From assembly GCF_000214355.1 (NCBI RefSeq), contig NC_015577.1:248001-312000 (forward strand): a stretch of 64,000 nt of DNA. Reading direction: 5' to 3'. The stretch comes from Leadbettera azotonutricia ZAS-9 (GTDB lineage: Bacteria; Spirochaetota; Spirochaetia; Treponematales; Breznakiellaceae). The notes under the pieces are model-generated. The model was not told the DNA's origin and did not search any database. It saw only the letters and a list, made by a program, of their open reading frames with translations. Positions 8,036-15,754 of the stretch are shown piece after piece. How positions within the stretch are numbered: the first letter of the stretch is position 1; each line of letters begins with the position of its first letter. The translations under genes were made by a program, and so were the position numbers.

Positions 8036-9318
8036 TCTTTTCCTCCCTGCCAGATCCGGGCAAGATCCCCGCTTGGATGATTGCCGCAGGTACGGTAGTC
8101 ATCGCAGAGACATTCCAGATTATAACGCCGGGATATTTGATCTATCCCCTTTGCAAAGGCGGTTAAATAATCCAGTGTTGCGGTTTTTTTATGCTGGAAA
8201 ACAGAGCCCTGTTCCAGATGGTATATCTGCTGGGATACGGTTACCCCGTGCTTGGCCAAGTCTTCAGCTTCGGCCAGGCATTTTTCCAGGGCTTCTTCTT
8301 CGCTTTTGAAGCCCTGGGGTTCTACCATTTCTACCCCGGAAACAACCCCGGTACTGACACTGCCGGGGCCGAAAATTTCGGCAGCTTTAAAAAGCCGTTC
8401 CTTCCAACCCTGGTATCCGATATATTTGGCTTTTCCCGGACACACCCAGTTGAATACTTCTTCGTTCAATACTTCCAGATCCGCGGTGTAGCCGCAGAGC
8501 ATGGTTTCGTTGTGCAGGCGCCTCAATTGCTTTTCCGTGAATGCTGTAGCAACAATCTGGGACATGACTTTTTTATCCCTGAAATATTTCCCCACCCGCT
8601 GAAGCATTTCTATATAAAGATTGACCTCGTCATCCTGGGGCTCCGCGCCTCCGAGCATTGAACCGGAACAGAAAAATACCGACCTGTACCTGCCAGGCTG
8701 CTTGAGGGCCTCCACTACCGCTTCTTCAACATCGTCGAGGTTGACGATTTCGGCTTTCTCGCCTTTCGTTGAATTAAAGGTAGTCCCTGCCACGCAGTAT
8801 TTACAGTTCATCCCTGCCAGTTTCCAAAAATCGCAGGTCTGGTACAGGTTGATATCCATGCGCTGGGGACGTGACATGAGGACATGCCACATCGGCGTTC
8901 CCCTGGTGGTAACCTTGTTGGTAAAATGCGGATTAGGCAAATAGTAAATTTCGTCAATAAATTCGCCCTGATCCGTTAGTGCCGGACGGCCGTTTACTAG
9001 ATCAATGGTATAGGGTTCACGGAATCTTTTAAATGAAGTTTCCGCCTCGTCCTCAATGGTACAGAGGACGCTGGTACCGTCCCGGAGCAGAAAACCGTAG
9101 GGGATGACCCCTTTGCTTTCCAGGTTTATGCCTCGGTAAAAAGCAGCGTCCTTCTCAGGATTAATTGCATCCAATGCCCGCCGGGTTATCTTTGCCCCCC
9201 GGCGCTGGACATCAATTTTAAGAATGATAAAGGGAGACAAGTCCGAATACTTTTCCTTTACCGCCTGGAGGCTCAATTCCTGTTCCCGCCAGGGCGGGGA
9301 TATATTTTCTCCGGACAT
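8026..9318 (-). CDS. Radical SAM protein with C-x9-C-x2-C cluster motif
   Basis: 430 residues. The N-terminal 140 residues are a separate domain; then the radical SAM barrel begins with C162, C172 and C175, spaced C-x9-C-x2-C rather than the usual C-x3-C-x2-C, followed by barrel features FFCSGSMLGGAE and CGYTADLEVLNEEVF resembling the biotin-synthase/HydE-like branch. Four cysteines at the C-terminus (C403, C405, C411, C429) could bind an auxiliary cluster. Start supported by AAGGAGAC. It sits second in the importer operon, 32 bases after the binding protein, and overlaps the split-barrel gene. The reaction is unknown; an enzyme acting on the imported compound is the simplest reading. Confidence 0.75.
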   Translation of the reverse strand: MSGENISPPWREQELSLQAVKEKYSDLSPFIILKIDVQRRGAKITRRALDAINPEKDAAFYRGINLESKGVIPYGFLLRDGTSVLCTIEDEAETSFKRFREPYTIDLVNGRPALTDQGEFIDEIYYLPNPHFTNKVTTRGTPMWHVLMSRPQRMDINLYQTCDFWKLAGMNCKYCVAGTTFNSTKGEKAEIVNLDDVEEAVVEALKQPGRYRSVFFCSGSMLGGAEPQDDEVNLYIEMLQRVGKYFRDKKVMSQIVATAFTEKQLRRLHNETMLCGYTADLEVLNEEVFNWVCPGKAKYIGYQGWKERLFKAAEIFGPGSVSTGVVSGVEMVEPQGFKSEEEALEKCLAEAEDLAKHGVTVSQQIYHLEQGSVFQHKKTATLDYLTAFAKGIDQISRRYNLECLCDDYRTCGNHPSGDLARIWQGGKECR

Positions 9319-9331
9319 TTGTTCTGTCTCC

Positions 9332-9348
9332 TTTTTTGAAACTGGCTC
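9332..9348. repeat. Single arm of a dispersed inverted-repeat family
   Basis: TTTTTTGAAACTGGCTC matches the right arm of the perfect hairpin at 39257-39293 (16 of 17 bases in register, extra T). Here no opposite arm is present. It lies in the 32-base gap after a binding-protein gene, the same kind of site as the full copy. Confidence 0.55.
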
Positions 9349-9350
9349 AG

Positions 9351-10661
9351 TTATTTAAACAGGGCCTCAAGTTTTTTCTGCCCGTCGTCCAGGATCGGCT
9401 GTATTGCCGCATCGGTGGTTATTACCTGCTGCACTGCGGTCATGATGATTTCCGCATAGCTTGCATAATCAGGGCCTGTGGGCATTGGAACACTGGTCGG
9501 CACTACATCGCTGATAAATGATTTGATAAAGCCGCTTTCGGAGAAGGCAGGGGCCTTCGAAAAAGCGCTCTGGGTAGCGGGGGTAAAGCCCGAGGCAGCG
9601 ATATATTTGTTCAAAGAATCGGGGCTTGCCGCCAGGAATTCCAGGAAAGAGGCGGTCTCTTTTTGCACCTTCGAATTCCTGAAAATCACCAGGGCGTGGG
9701 CCTGCACCGGGGTACGGGCTTTACCGTCGCTTCCTGCGGGCAAAGCGGTTGCCCCCCAGGTCTCGTAAAGTATCGCCGGAGTAAGCTGGGGATTCAGGGA
9801 ACGGAGAATTCCGTCAAAGGTGGTCCAGTCGTTTCCGAAGAGGAGCTTGTCCTGGGCAGCATAAGGCCGGAATTCCCCATACTTCAGGCCGGGCAGGGTG
9901 TATTCTTCTTTAACCAGCCAGCGGAGCCATTCCAGGTAAGCTTTTATCCCGGGGGTATTGAAATGCACTTCACCTTTCAGGTTATAGGGTTCCACGCCAT
10001 TGTTAAAGGCAAGCAGGAAAGGCCATTGGTGAATGAGCCCCAGGGTGCGTACTGTGGTATCAACCTGAAGGAAGAGGGTACCCGCAGGCAGCTTCGGCTT
10101 TGCGGCTCTCAGGATGGCATTCAATTCATCGATTGTTTTGGGCGGCTTGTTGGGATCCAGCCCGGCCTGGGCCAATAGCTTTTTGTTGTAGAACAGCCCG
10201 TGGGTACTGTTCGCCCAAGGCGCCGCATAATGCTTCCCGTCGATAAGGCCGGTAGCATCGTACAGATCCGGGTAGAGATCCTTTTTGAAGTCGGCGCTCA
10301 ATAAATCGTCCAGAGGGATCAATAAATTTGCCGATTGGAGCTGGCGGACATTGTCGCTGGATAACTGTGCAATGTCAGGCGGATTGCCCGCAGTGGACCG
10401 GATGGTGATTTCCTTGACAATGTCCGAGACAGGGATGCCCTGGACATCTATCTTCAGATCCGGGTGGGCCTGCTCGAAGGCTGTTATAACCGCCGCAATA
10501 CGGGATTGGGTAGCTTCTTCCACCGACGCCCAGTTTGCGAAGGATATGGTTTTTACTCCCCCATCCGACGCCTTGGCCCCCCCTGCATGCAAAAAGCCGG
10601 GAAGAACCAGAAAAACCGCTAAAAACGCACTGAAAAACCAGATTGAACTGAGCTTTTTCAT
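9351..10661 (-). CDS. Extracellular solute-binding protein of a sugar-type ABC importer
   Basis: 436 residues with a signal peptide (MKKLSSIWFFSAFLAVFLVL, cleavage near HAGG) and family 1 binding-protein features: TISFANWASVEEAT at the mature N-terminus, FEQAHPDLKIDVQGIP, and APWANSTHGLFYNKKLLAQAGLDPNKPPKT. It captures the solute outside the inner membrane and delivers it to the two permeases. First gene of the six-gene operon; AGGAGG precedes the ATG. Ligand cannot be told from sequence. Confidence 0.92.
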   Translation of the reverse strand: MKKLSSIWFFSAFLAVFLVLPGFLHAGGAKASDGGVKTISFANWASVEEATQSRIAAVITAFEQAHPDLKIDVQGIPVSDIVKEITIRSTAGNPPDIAQLSSDNVRQLQSANLLIPLDDLLSADFKKDLYPDLYDATGLIDGKHYAAPWANSTHGLFYNKKLLAQAGLDPNKPPKTIDELNAILRAAKPKLPAGTLFLQVDTTVRTLGLIHQWPFLLAFNNGVEPYNLKGEVHFNTPGIKAYLEWLRWLVKEEYTLPGLKYGEFRPYAAQDKLLFGNDWTTFDGILRSLNPQLTPAILYETWGATALPAGSDGKARTPVQAHALVIFRNSKVQKETASFLEFLAASPDSLNKYIAASGFTPATQSAFSKAPAFSESGFIKSFISDVVPTSVPMPTGPDYASYAEIIMTAVQQVITTDAAIQPILDDGQKKLEALFK

Positions 10662-10685
10662 ACTAAAAACCTCCTATTTAATTCC

Positions 10686-10707
10686 TAGTATAGATATTGG
10701 TATACTA
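10686..10707. promoter_or_regulatory. Inverted repeat, candidate operator upstream of the importer operon
   Basis: TAGTATA, 8-base spacer, TATACTA: perfect 7-bp arms located 25-46 bases before the binding-protein ATG. The size fits a dimeric regulator, but none is encoded next door. It may also contain -10-like elements. Confidence 0.4.
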
Positions 10708-10786
10708 TGATAAAATAGACGCAATTTTTAATGTTGTCAAGCCCTTCGGTTTTTTTTGCACCATGCATTAGCAGGCAAGCCGATTT

Positions 10787-11077
10787 ATGGCAATGTCGGG
10801 GGAATCCCCCGGCAAAATGAAGTTTGTCGGTCACATTCCAGGGGATAATAGTTTGATGGTGGTTCTCCATGTGGAAATGGAGGATACGGATAGGGTCAGG
10901 ATTATCTCGGCTTCTTATTCAGATGAGGTCTACTATGTGAAAAAGTATACTTCCCATGTTAAGGTTACTCAAAAGCTGGATACCATAAGAAACCAGCGGC
11001 AGGGTGTTATTTATTCGGTTCGTCCGGTCTCGGAGCTGATTGCTTCAGTTCCTGACTTTGCTTTTACCTCTAAGTAA
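10787..11077 (+). CDS. Short protein resembling the C-terminal half of a BrnT-like toxin; possible remnant
   Basis: 96 residues, no recognisable ribosome site and a stop codon just upstream in frame. The segment NSLMVVLHVEMEDTDRVRIIS matches the look of the last strands of BrnT-type RelE-fold toxins (VVVxxxxDRIRIISAR), but the N-terminal half of that family is missing and the C-terminal 40 residues do not fit. No antitoxin follows. It could be a decayed toxin, a small relative, or a chance frame. Confidence 0.35.
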   Translation: MAMSGESPGKMKFVGHIPGDNSLMVVLHVEMEDTDRVRIISASYSDEVYYVKKYTSHVKVTQKLDTIRNQRQGVIYSVRPVSELIASVPDFAFTSK

Positions 11078-11096
11078 CTTCATGACACAGGGGTTA

Positions 11097-11130
11097 TAAA
11101 AGAAAAGCCCGGTCTATTGCTAAACCGGGC
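11097..11130 (-). terminator. Intrinsic terminator after the beta-helix lipoprotein
   Basis: On the minus strand GCCCGGT, 10-base loop, ACCGGGC, then TTTTCTTTT: a 7-bp GC-rich stem with a T-rich tail starting 28 bases after the stop of the lipoprotein gene. Confidence 0.75.
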
Positions 11131-11157
11131 CAATGTCAATCTATTGCGCCCGGCGTC

Positions 11158-13098
11158 TTAATGGGCGGGGCCTGTTGTTCCCCCGGTCAGGGTGTCATTA
11201 GTGTATAAGCTCCAGTCCTGGTCGCCTGCAATAATCGGGGAAGTACCATCGCCATACCATGCATATGTAAAAGCTTTATAGAGGGAAGCACCTCTAGCAG
11301 CGGTATTTTTGACCTTTTCTGCTTCGCCGGAACCGTAAATAGTTCCTCCCGCCATGATAAACGTACCGTAACTTATAAACACGCCGCCGCCGTCACCAGT
11401 AATAGCGGTGTTGCCGCTGATTGCACTATTACCGTTCATGGTAAACCTACCGGAAGCTGATCCATATACGATACCTCCACCAATGGTATGAGCAGTGTTG
11501 CCGCTGATGGCGCTATTGTCGTTCATGGTAATAGACGTACCGGAACCTGATCCAAGCACATACACGCCGCCGCCGCTACTGGTTTGGGTGGTATTGCCGG
11601 TAATGGCGCTATTGTCGTTCATGGTGAACGTGCTGGAACCTGACACATATACACCGCCGCCGCTGAAATAGGCAGTGTTACCGCTGATGACGCTATTGCC
11701 GCTCATGGTGAACGTACCGTTAGCTACATACACACCGCCGCCATAATTCGAGGCGGTGTTGCCGCTGATGATGCCACCATTCATGATGAACGTGCCCTGG
11801 GAATCAACATATACGCCGCCGCCACTGGCCCCGTAGACGCTGTTGATGACGGAATTGCCGCTAATGACGCCACCGTTCATGGTGAACGTGCCCCGGTCAA
11901 CATTCACACCACCGCCGTTGTTTTCGCTGCGGCAGCCGGTTATTTTCGATCCGGCGTTCATGGTAAACGCGGCGGTAGCAGAATTTATCATTACAACCGA
12001 ACCGTCAGTGCCATTATGGTTGAGTATAACATTGGTGTTCAGTGTAAGACTGCCCTCAGAAATAAAGAACATTTCGCCATTATCGAGAAAGGTAATGGTG
12101 CGTTCCATACCCACTCCTTCCAGGGTGATGTTATGCATGATACTGAATAGGCTCTGACCCCTATAAAGGCGGTAACTTTCATCGCTGTACAGGTAGATGG
12201 TGATGCCGGCAGGGGCGGTATAAATAAGATTGGCTGCGTTTATGCGGTGCAAAATATCAAATCCGCCGCTTATCGCTGCTGCCGCTTTTGCCCTTTCAAG
12301 GTCTGTTTTTGCTTTATTGATGCTCGCTATTGTTGCGCCTGGGGCTTCAAGAACAGCCTGGGCAGTAATGATGGCGCTGTCGTCGCCTGTGGTGAACAAG
12401 CCCACAGGTACGGTACCAGTATCCCCGACAAACTTAGCACCTACAGTATACCGCGTACCCTCTGTAAAGGTTGCCGCAGTTATAGCCGCTTGCAGTTCCG
12501 CTTTGGCGATGTCGAGGGTAGTGCCATTACCACCAGTGTCGCCATTACCGCCAGTGTTATCAGAATCATAGGCGGTAAGGTAATCATCCCAGATGCTGCT
12601 GCTCCAGGATTGGGGATCGCCGCTGGTAGGCAAATTCGCTCCATGGGCAGAGTTGTAATCTGTCACCAAGCTTTCCCAAAGTTCTTGCCCGTGGGCAGCG
12701 TTTCCGCTATAGGTAGTATATATACCTTCTAAAATATCTTTTTTTTCCGCATCTGTCGGCTCAGCGTTACCAGTGGGAAAATACGCATCAAAGTAGATGT
12801 CCCAGGTGGCGGCGCTCCATTCGTGGGGATTTGTTGTAGGTAAATTTATGCTATATAGCGAGTTCAAAGCAGCTACATAGCCGTTGGCCCATAGAGTCTC
12901 CCACAGGTTTCCAACTTCCGGAGCGGTTGACTTTAGCTGATCATACGTAGCTAATACGATGCCTTTTTTGCTTATTAGATCGTCGTCGAAGCCGCTTCCA
13001 CCAGCGATGCCTCCCCCCGCAGGGTTATCGCAAGACGCAAACGCTAAACTGAATGTCAGAACCAACGCCAGTATCCCTAAAAGTTTCGCCTTTTTCAT
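11158..13098 (-). CDS. Beta-helix repeat surface lipoprotein
   Basis: 646 residues. Lipoprotein signal MKKAKLLGILALVLTFSLAF followed by ASC, so C22-24 is the likely lipidated cysteine. Residues about 55-190 hold two copies of a WExLxxxY...W...WDxYxxAY unit. Residues about 195-270 are an Ala-rich helical FIVAR-like linker (AKAELQAAITAA). From about 300 to the end there are some ten degenerate repeats of GGGVYV-x(3-8)-GTFTMNG-x(4)-SGNT, the pattern of right-handed parallel beta-helix and polymorphic outer-membrane protein repeats. Probably displayed at the cell surface, for adhesion or glycan contact. AAGGAG precedes the ATG; the XRE regulator is divergent, so it may control this gene. Confidence 0.8.
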   Translation of the reverse strand: MKKAKLLGILALVLTFSLAFASCDNPAGGGIAGGSGFDDDLISKKGIVLATYDQLKSTAPEVGNLWETLWANGYVAALNSLYSINLPTTNPHEWSAATWDIYFDAYFPTGNAEPTDAEKKDILEGIYTTYSGNAAHGQELWESLVTDYNSAHGANLPTSGDPQSWSSSIWDDYLTAYDSDNTGGNGDTGGNGTTLDIAKAELQAAITAATFTEGTRYTVGAKFVGDTGTVPVGLFTTGDDSAIITAQAVLEAPGATIASINKAKTDLERAKAAAAISGGFDILHRINAANLIYTAPAGITIYLYSDESYRLYRGQSLFSIMHNITLEGVGMERTITFLDNGEMFFISEGSLTLNTNVILNHNGTDGSVVMINSATAAFTMNAGSKITGCRSENNGGGVNVDRGTFTMNGGVISGNSVINSVYGASGGGVYVDSQGTFIMNGGIISGNTASNYGGGVYVANGTFTMSGNSVISGNTAYFSGGGVYVSGSSTFTMNDNSAITGNTTQTSSGGGVYVLGSGSGTSITMNDNSAISGNTAHTIGGGIVYGSASGRFTMNGNSAISGNTAITGDGGGVFISYGTFIMAGGTIYGSGEAEKVKNTAARGASLYKAFTYAWYGDGTSPIIAGDQDWSLYTNDTLTGGTTGPAH

Positions 13099-13182
13099 AG
13101 AAGAGACTCCTTATTGATAGATCTATTAAATGGCCTATCTTTCATGCTAAAAGCAGATATTTAGATTAATATTACTAGATGT

Positions 13183-13211
13183 TTGTTAGACAGTCAAGCT
13201 AATAATATAAT
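13183..13211 (+). promoter_or_regulatory. Promoter of the XRE regulator
   Basis: TTGTTA, exactly 17 bases, TATAAT. The hexamer ends 9 bases before the ATG at 13221, so the mRNA would have almost no leader; no Shine-Dalgarno is present. Confidence 0.6.
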
Positions 13212-13220
13212 TTTCAATAT

Positions 13221-13583
13221 ATGCTACGAGATGGATCAGCGGTTGGGAATGAATTGCGTGCAATTTTAAGCTCGAATATAAAGCGGCATCGTAGCCGGCG
13301 GGGGTGGTCGCAGGCAAAACTAGCCGAAGAAGCCAATATTTCCACGAATTTTTTAAGCGATATAGAGACCGGCAAGAAGTGGCCTTATCCTGAAACCCTT
13401 ATGAACCTTGGCAAAGCGTTGAATGTCGAAGTGTATGAGCTTTTCAAGCCGGAAGAGGCTATACCAAACGATATCGGAGTAGTTCTGACCCGATATACCG
13501 AAGAAGCATCCCTAAAGTTGACTCAAATGGTCAGCAATTCCCTTGAAAGCCTTCGGAAAGAATACCTCACCGAAGGAGAATAA
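13221..13583 (+). CDS. XRE-family DNA-binding regulator
   Basis: 120 residues. A Cro/C1-type helix-turn-helix covers about residues 16-72: SSNIKRHRSRRGWSQAKLAEE, ISTNFLSDIETGKKWPYPET, LMNLGKALNVEVYELF. The C-terminal 45 residues are helical and may dimerise. It diverges from the beta-helix lipoprotein across a 122-base gap, suggesting autoregulation or control of that gene. The chosen ATG lies 9 bases after a good -10 hexamer. Confidence 0.85.
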   Translation: MLRDGSAVGNELRAILSSNIKRHRSRRGWSQAKLAEEANISTNFLSDIETGKKWPYPETLMNLGKALNVEVYELFKPEEAIPNDIGVVLTRYTEEASLKLTQMVSNSLESLRKEYLTEGE

Positions 13584-13621
13584 AGTTTAGCGGCAGCCTT
13601 TCATTATAAAATATGCAAATC

Positions 13622-14980
13622 CTATACAAAAGCATCGCCCTTCTGACCTGTGGGGAGCTTCGCCGAATTTTCCGCCGACTTTAGCTTGTCCATTAAGGCG
13701 GCGTTCCTGTCGTTGCCCCGGACGAGGCGTTTTGCCAGCAGCTTGGAAAGGAAGATGCCGTAATGGGGGAATTGGCGTATCACATTTACAAAAGCTTTAC
13801 GCGTAAGGAGTATGAGTTTCCCGGTGGTCTCGGCCCTGACGGTGGCGGAACGTTTTTGGTTCAGGAGGAAGGACATCTCGCCCATGAAGATGTCTTCGGG
13901 CGACAGGGTTCCTACCTGCTTGCGGTTGTGAAAAACCGTGTACCGGCCGGAGGAGATGTAGTAGAGGTAGTCCGAGGGCTCCCCCTCTTTAAGGATGATG
14001 TCGCCGGGTTTGACATTGACAATCTGCTCTTTGGAAAAGCCCAAGGGCACATCGTATTCCAGGGAAAGGTCGTGCTTGACGGTCAAGGTTACCTGGTTGC
14101 CTTTGGCGTTGTAGCTGAGTTCGTTGGAAAGTTTGGAGGCAAGCTTGATGCCCCTGCCATGAAGGCTCATAATGTCCTGGTTTTCGATTTTTTGGAGGTG
14201 GGCCTTCACGTCAAAGCCCTTGCCCTCGTCTTTGATGATGAAAATGCTCTTGTCGTTGAGGAGTTCCCACTGGAATTCGACTTTCTTGCCCCTGATGGCA
14301 GGGTCTTTGCATTTTTCCGCCACCAGATCCACTACCGAGAGGCCCTTCTCCATGCCTTCGGTTTTTTCATCGTAACCGATGCCGCAGTTTCCGTGCTCCA
14401 CCGCATTGACAATGAGTTCGCCCAGGGCAAGCTGGAGGTGCATCTTGTTGTCCGGGTCGATAAGGCCCCGCTGGGAGAGGAGGGTGGCGCCCATGCCGGC
14501 GTAAAGGGGCACTGCCAAAAGGTCGTTCTCTATGAGGAAACTGCCCGAAGCGCCGTCCATGAGGTTTTTGGTGAATTCCCGGGCAAAGATAATTTGATAG
14601 TTGCGCGCGATAATCTGCACATTTTTGACAATGTGGGAGCGTATGCGGCTATACTCCATCAGGGTAAGGATGTTTACGGCCTTGTACTTTTCGAGGAGCT
14701 TTTCTTCGTTGTTCTTTTCCTGGGAAAAGACGCCTATGATGCCGAAGTTCATGAGCCACTTGTCGTCTTTCATCCAGGAGATTATTTCGTCTATCTTTAT
14801 GGAAGGATCGGAAAAATTGATGATCACCACTTCCGGGAGGTCATAGCTCATAAATTCGAGGATTTCGATCTTTTCGGTGAGGTGCCTGAGCGAAAAATCC
14901 CCCTGGCCTTCGTTCCTGAACGCGAATTCCACGAGTTTCTTGACTGCCAAATCTGAATTGACCACCCCTAAAACGGCCAT
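13622..14980 (-). CDS. Signalling protein: receiver-like, HATPase and cyclic-nucleotide-binding domains
   Basis: 452 residues. Residues 1-125 look like a response-regulator receiver (MAVLGVVNSDLAVKKLVEFA; LPEVVIINFSD; GIIGVFSQ) but with degenerate phospho-site surroundings. Residues about 170-310 are a GHKL ATPase of the anti-sigma or serine-kinase type, with N-box LGELIVNAVEHGN, DEGKGFD and HGRGIKLASKLS. Residues about 315-430 are a cNMP-binding roll (VKPGDIILKEGEPSDYLYYI, GEMSFLLNQKRSATVRA). No membrane helix; cytosolic. It may read a cyclic nucleotide and control a sigma-factor pathway; partner not visible. GGAGTG precedes the ATG; divergent from the two-component genes. Confidence 0.8.
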   Translation of the reverse strand: MAVLGVVNSDLAVKKLVEFAFRNEGQGDFSLRHLTEKIEILEFMSYDLPEVVIINFSDPSIKIDEIISWMKDDKWLMNFGIIGVFSQEKNNEEKLLEKYKAVNILTLMEYSRIRSHIVKNVQIIARNYQIIFAREFTKNLMDGASGSFLIENDLLAVPLYAGMGATLLSQRGLIDPDNKMHLQLALGELIVNAVEHGNCGIGYDEKTEGMEKGLSVVDLVAEKCKDPAIRGKKVEFQWELLNDKSIFIIKDEGKGFDVKAHLQKIENQDIMSLHGRGIKLASKLSNELSYNAKGNQVTLTVKHDLSLEYDVPLGFSKEQIVNVKPGDIILKEGEPSDYLYYISSGRYTVFHNRKQVGTLSPEDIFMGEMSFLLNQKRSATVRAETTGKLILLTRKAFVNVIRQFPHYGIFLSKLLAKRLVRGNDRNAALMDKLKSAENSAKLPTGQKGDAFV

Positions 14981-15019
14981 AACACTCCTATCGCGATTAT
15001 ACTCCCTTTACAAAGCCCC

Positions 15020-15038
15020 CACAATTCCCTCACAATTC
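15020..15038 (+). promoter_or_regulatory. Direct repeat upstream of the response regulator, candidate autoregulatory box
   Basis: CACAATTC occurs at 15020-15027 and again at 15031-15038, an 11-base period. OmpR/PhoB-type regulators bind such 11-base direct repeats. The second repeat lies within CCTCACAAT, which recurs at 18046-18054 in front of the copper operon. Confidence 0.4.
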
Positions 15039-15049
15039 TTTCTGACTAT

Positions 15050-15754
15050 ATGGAAATGAACAGCAAGGTCTCTGTCCTTATTATCGACGATGAGGCGAAG
15101 ATCCGGGAACTTATTAAATCCTATCTCGAAATAAACGGCTATAGCGCCATTTGCGCCGCCGCAGGCCTTGAAGGACTGAATGCCTTCGAGAAATACAAGC
15201 CCTCCCTCATACTGCTGGATCTCATGCTGCCCGATATCACAGGCGAAGAATGCTGCCGCAGAATCAGGGAAGTTTCGGCAGTGCCTATCATCATGCTGAC
15301 TGCCAAAGTCGACGAGGAGAGCATAATCCGGGGTCTTAAAACCGGCGCCGATGATTATGTGTGCAAGCCCTTCAGCCCAAGGCAGCTTGTTGCCCGGGTT
15401 GAAGCGGCCCTGAGAAGGACTGCCAGGACCGGCTCTTCCGGCGCCCCCCTTGCCTGGGGCGATTTGGTTGTGGACCAGGCAAAACGCCAGGCGCTGTTCA
15501 AGGGGACGGAAATAGCATTGACCCGGGACGAGTACTTCATTTTGACCCTCCTTATGTCGAGGCCGGCAAAGATATTCACCAGGGAAGAAATTTTGCAGAA
15601 CGTAAAGGGCGATGAATACGAAGGTTTCGACAGGGCTGTGGATACGCACATCAAAAACCTCAGGGCAAAACTTGGGGATGATCCCCGGAGCCCAAAATAC
15701 ATAATCACAGTATACGGCATGGGGTACCGCTTCGGCGCGGGCGAGGCAGGATGA
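15050..15754 (+). CDS. OmpR-family response regulator
   Basis: 234 residues. Receiver domain with acidic pocket DDE (residues 13-15), phospho-acceptor D57 in LLDLMLPD, T84 and K106 (VCKPF). Winged-helix DNA-binding domain from about 135, ending HIKNLRAKLGDDPRSPKYII and YGMGYRF. The start may be M1 or M3 (15056); no strong ribosome site. The kinase gene overlaps its stop by four bases, so they are a cognate pair. Target genes are not certain. Confidence 0.93.
   Translation: MEMNSKVSVLIIDDEAKIRELIKSYLEINGYSAICAAAGLEGLNAFEKYKPSLILLDLMLPDITGEECCRRIREVSAVPIIMLTAKVDEESIIRGLKTGADDYVCKPFSPRQLVARVEAALRRTARTGSSGAPLAWGDLVVDQAKRQALFKGTEIALTRDEYFILTLLMSRPAKIFTREEILQNVKGDEYEGFDRAVDTHIKNLRAKLGDDPRSPKYIITVYGMGYRFGAGEAG

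Noticed and set aside
10793-10815. Palindrome CGGGGGA-A-TCCCCCG
   Set aside because: Lies inside the doubtful short reading frame, not at a promoter, has no T-tract and no repeat elsewhere that I could see.
11400-11960. Regularly spaced repeats that at first look like a CRISPR array
   Set aside because: They are in-frame codons of the beta-helix repeats (TMNG, SGNT, GGGVYV), vary in spacing and have no unique spacers of constant length.
13763-14956. Long plus-strand open frame of 397 codons
   Set aside because: It is the mirror of the receiver/HATPase/cNMP gene on the other strand; only the minus-strand product shows known domains and has a ribosome site.
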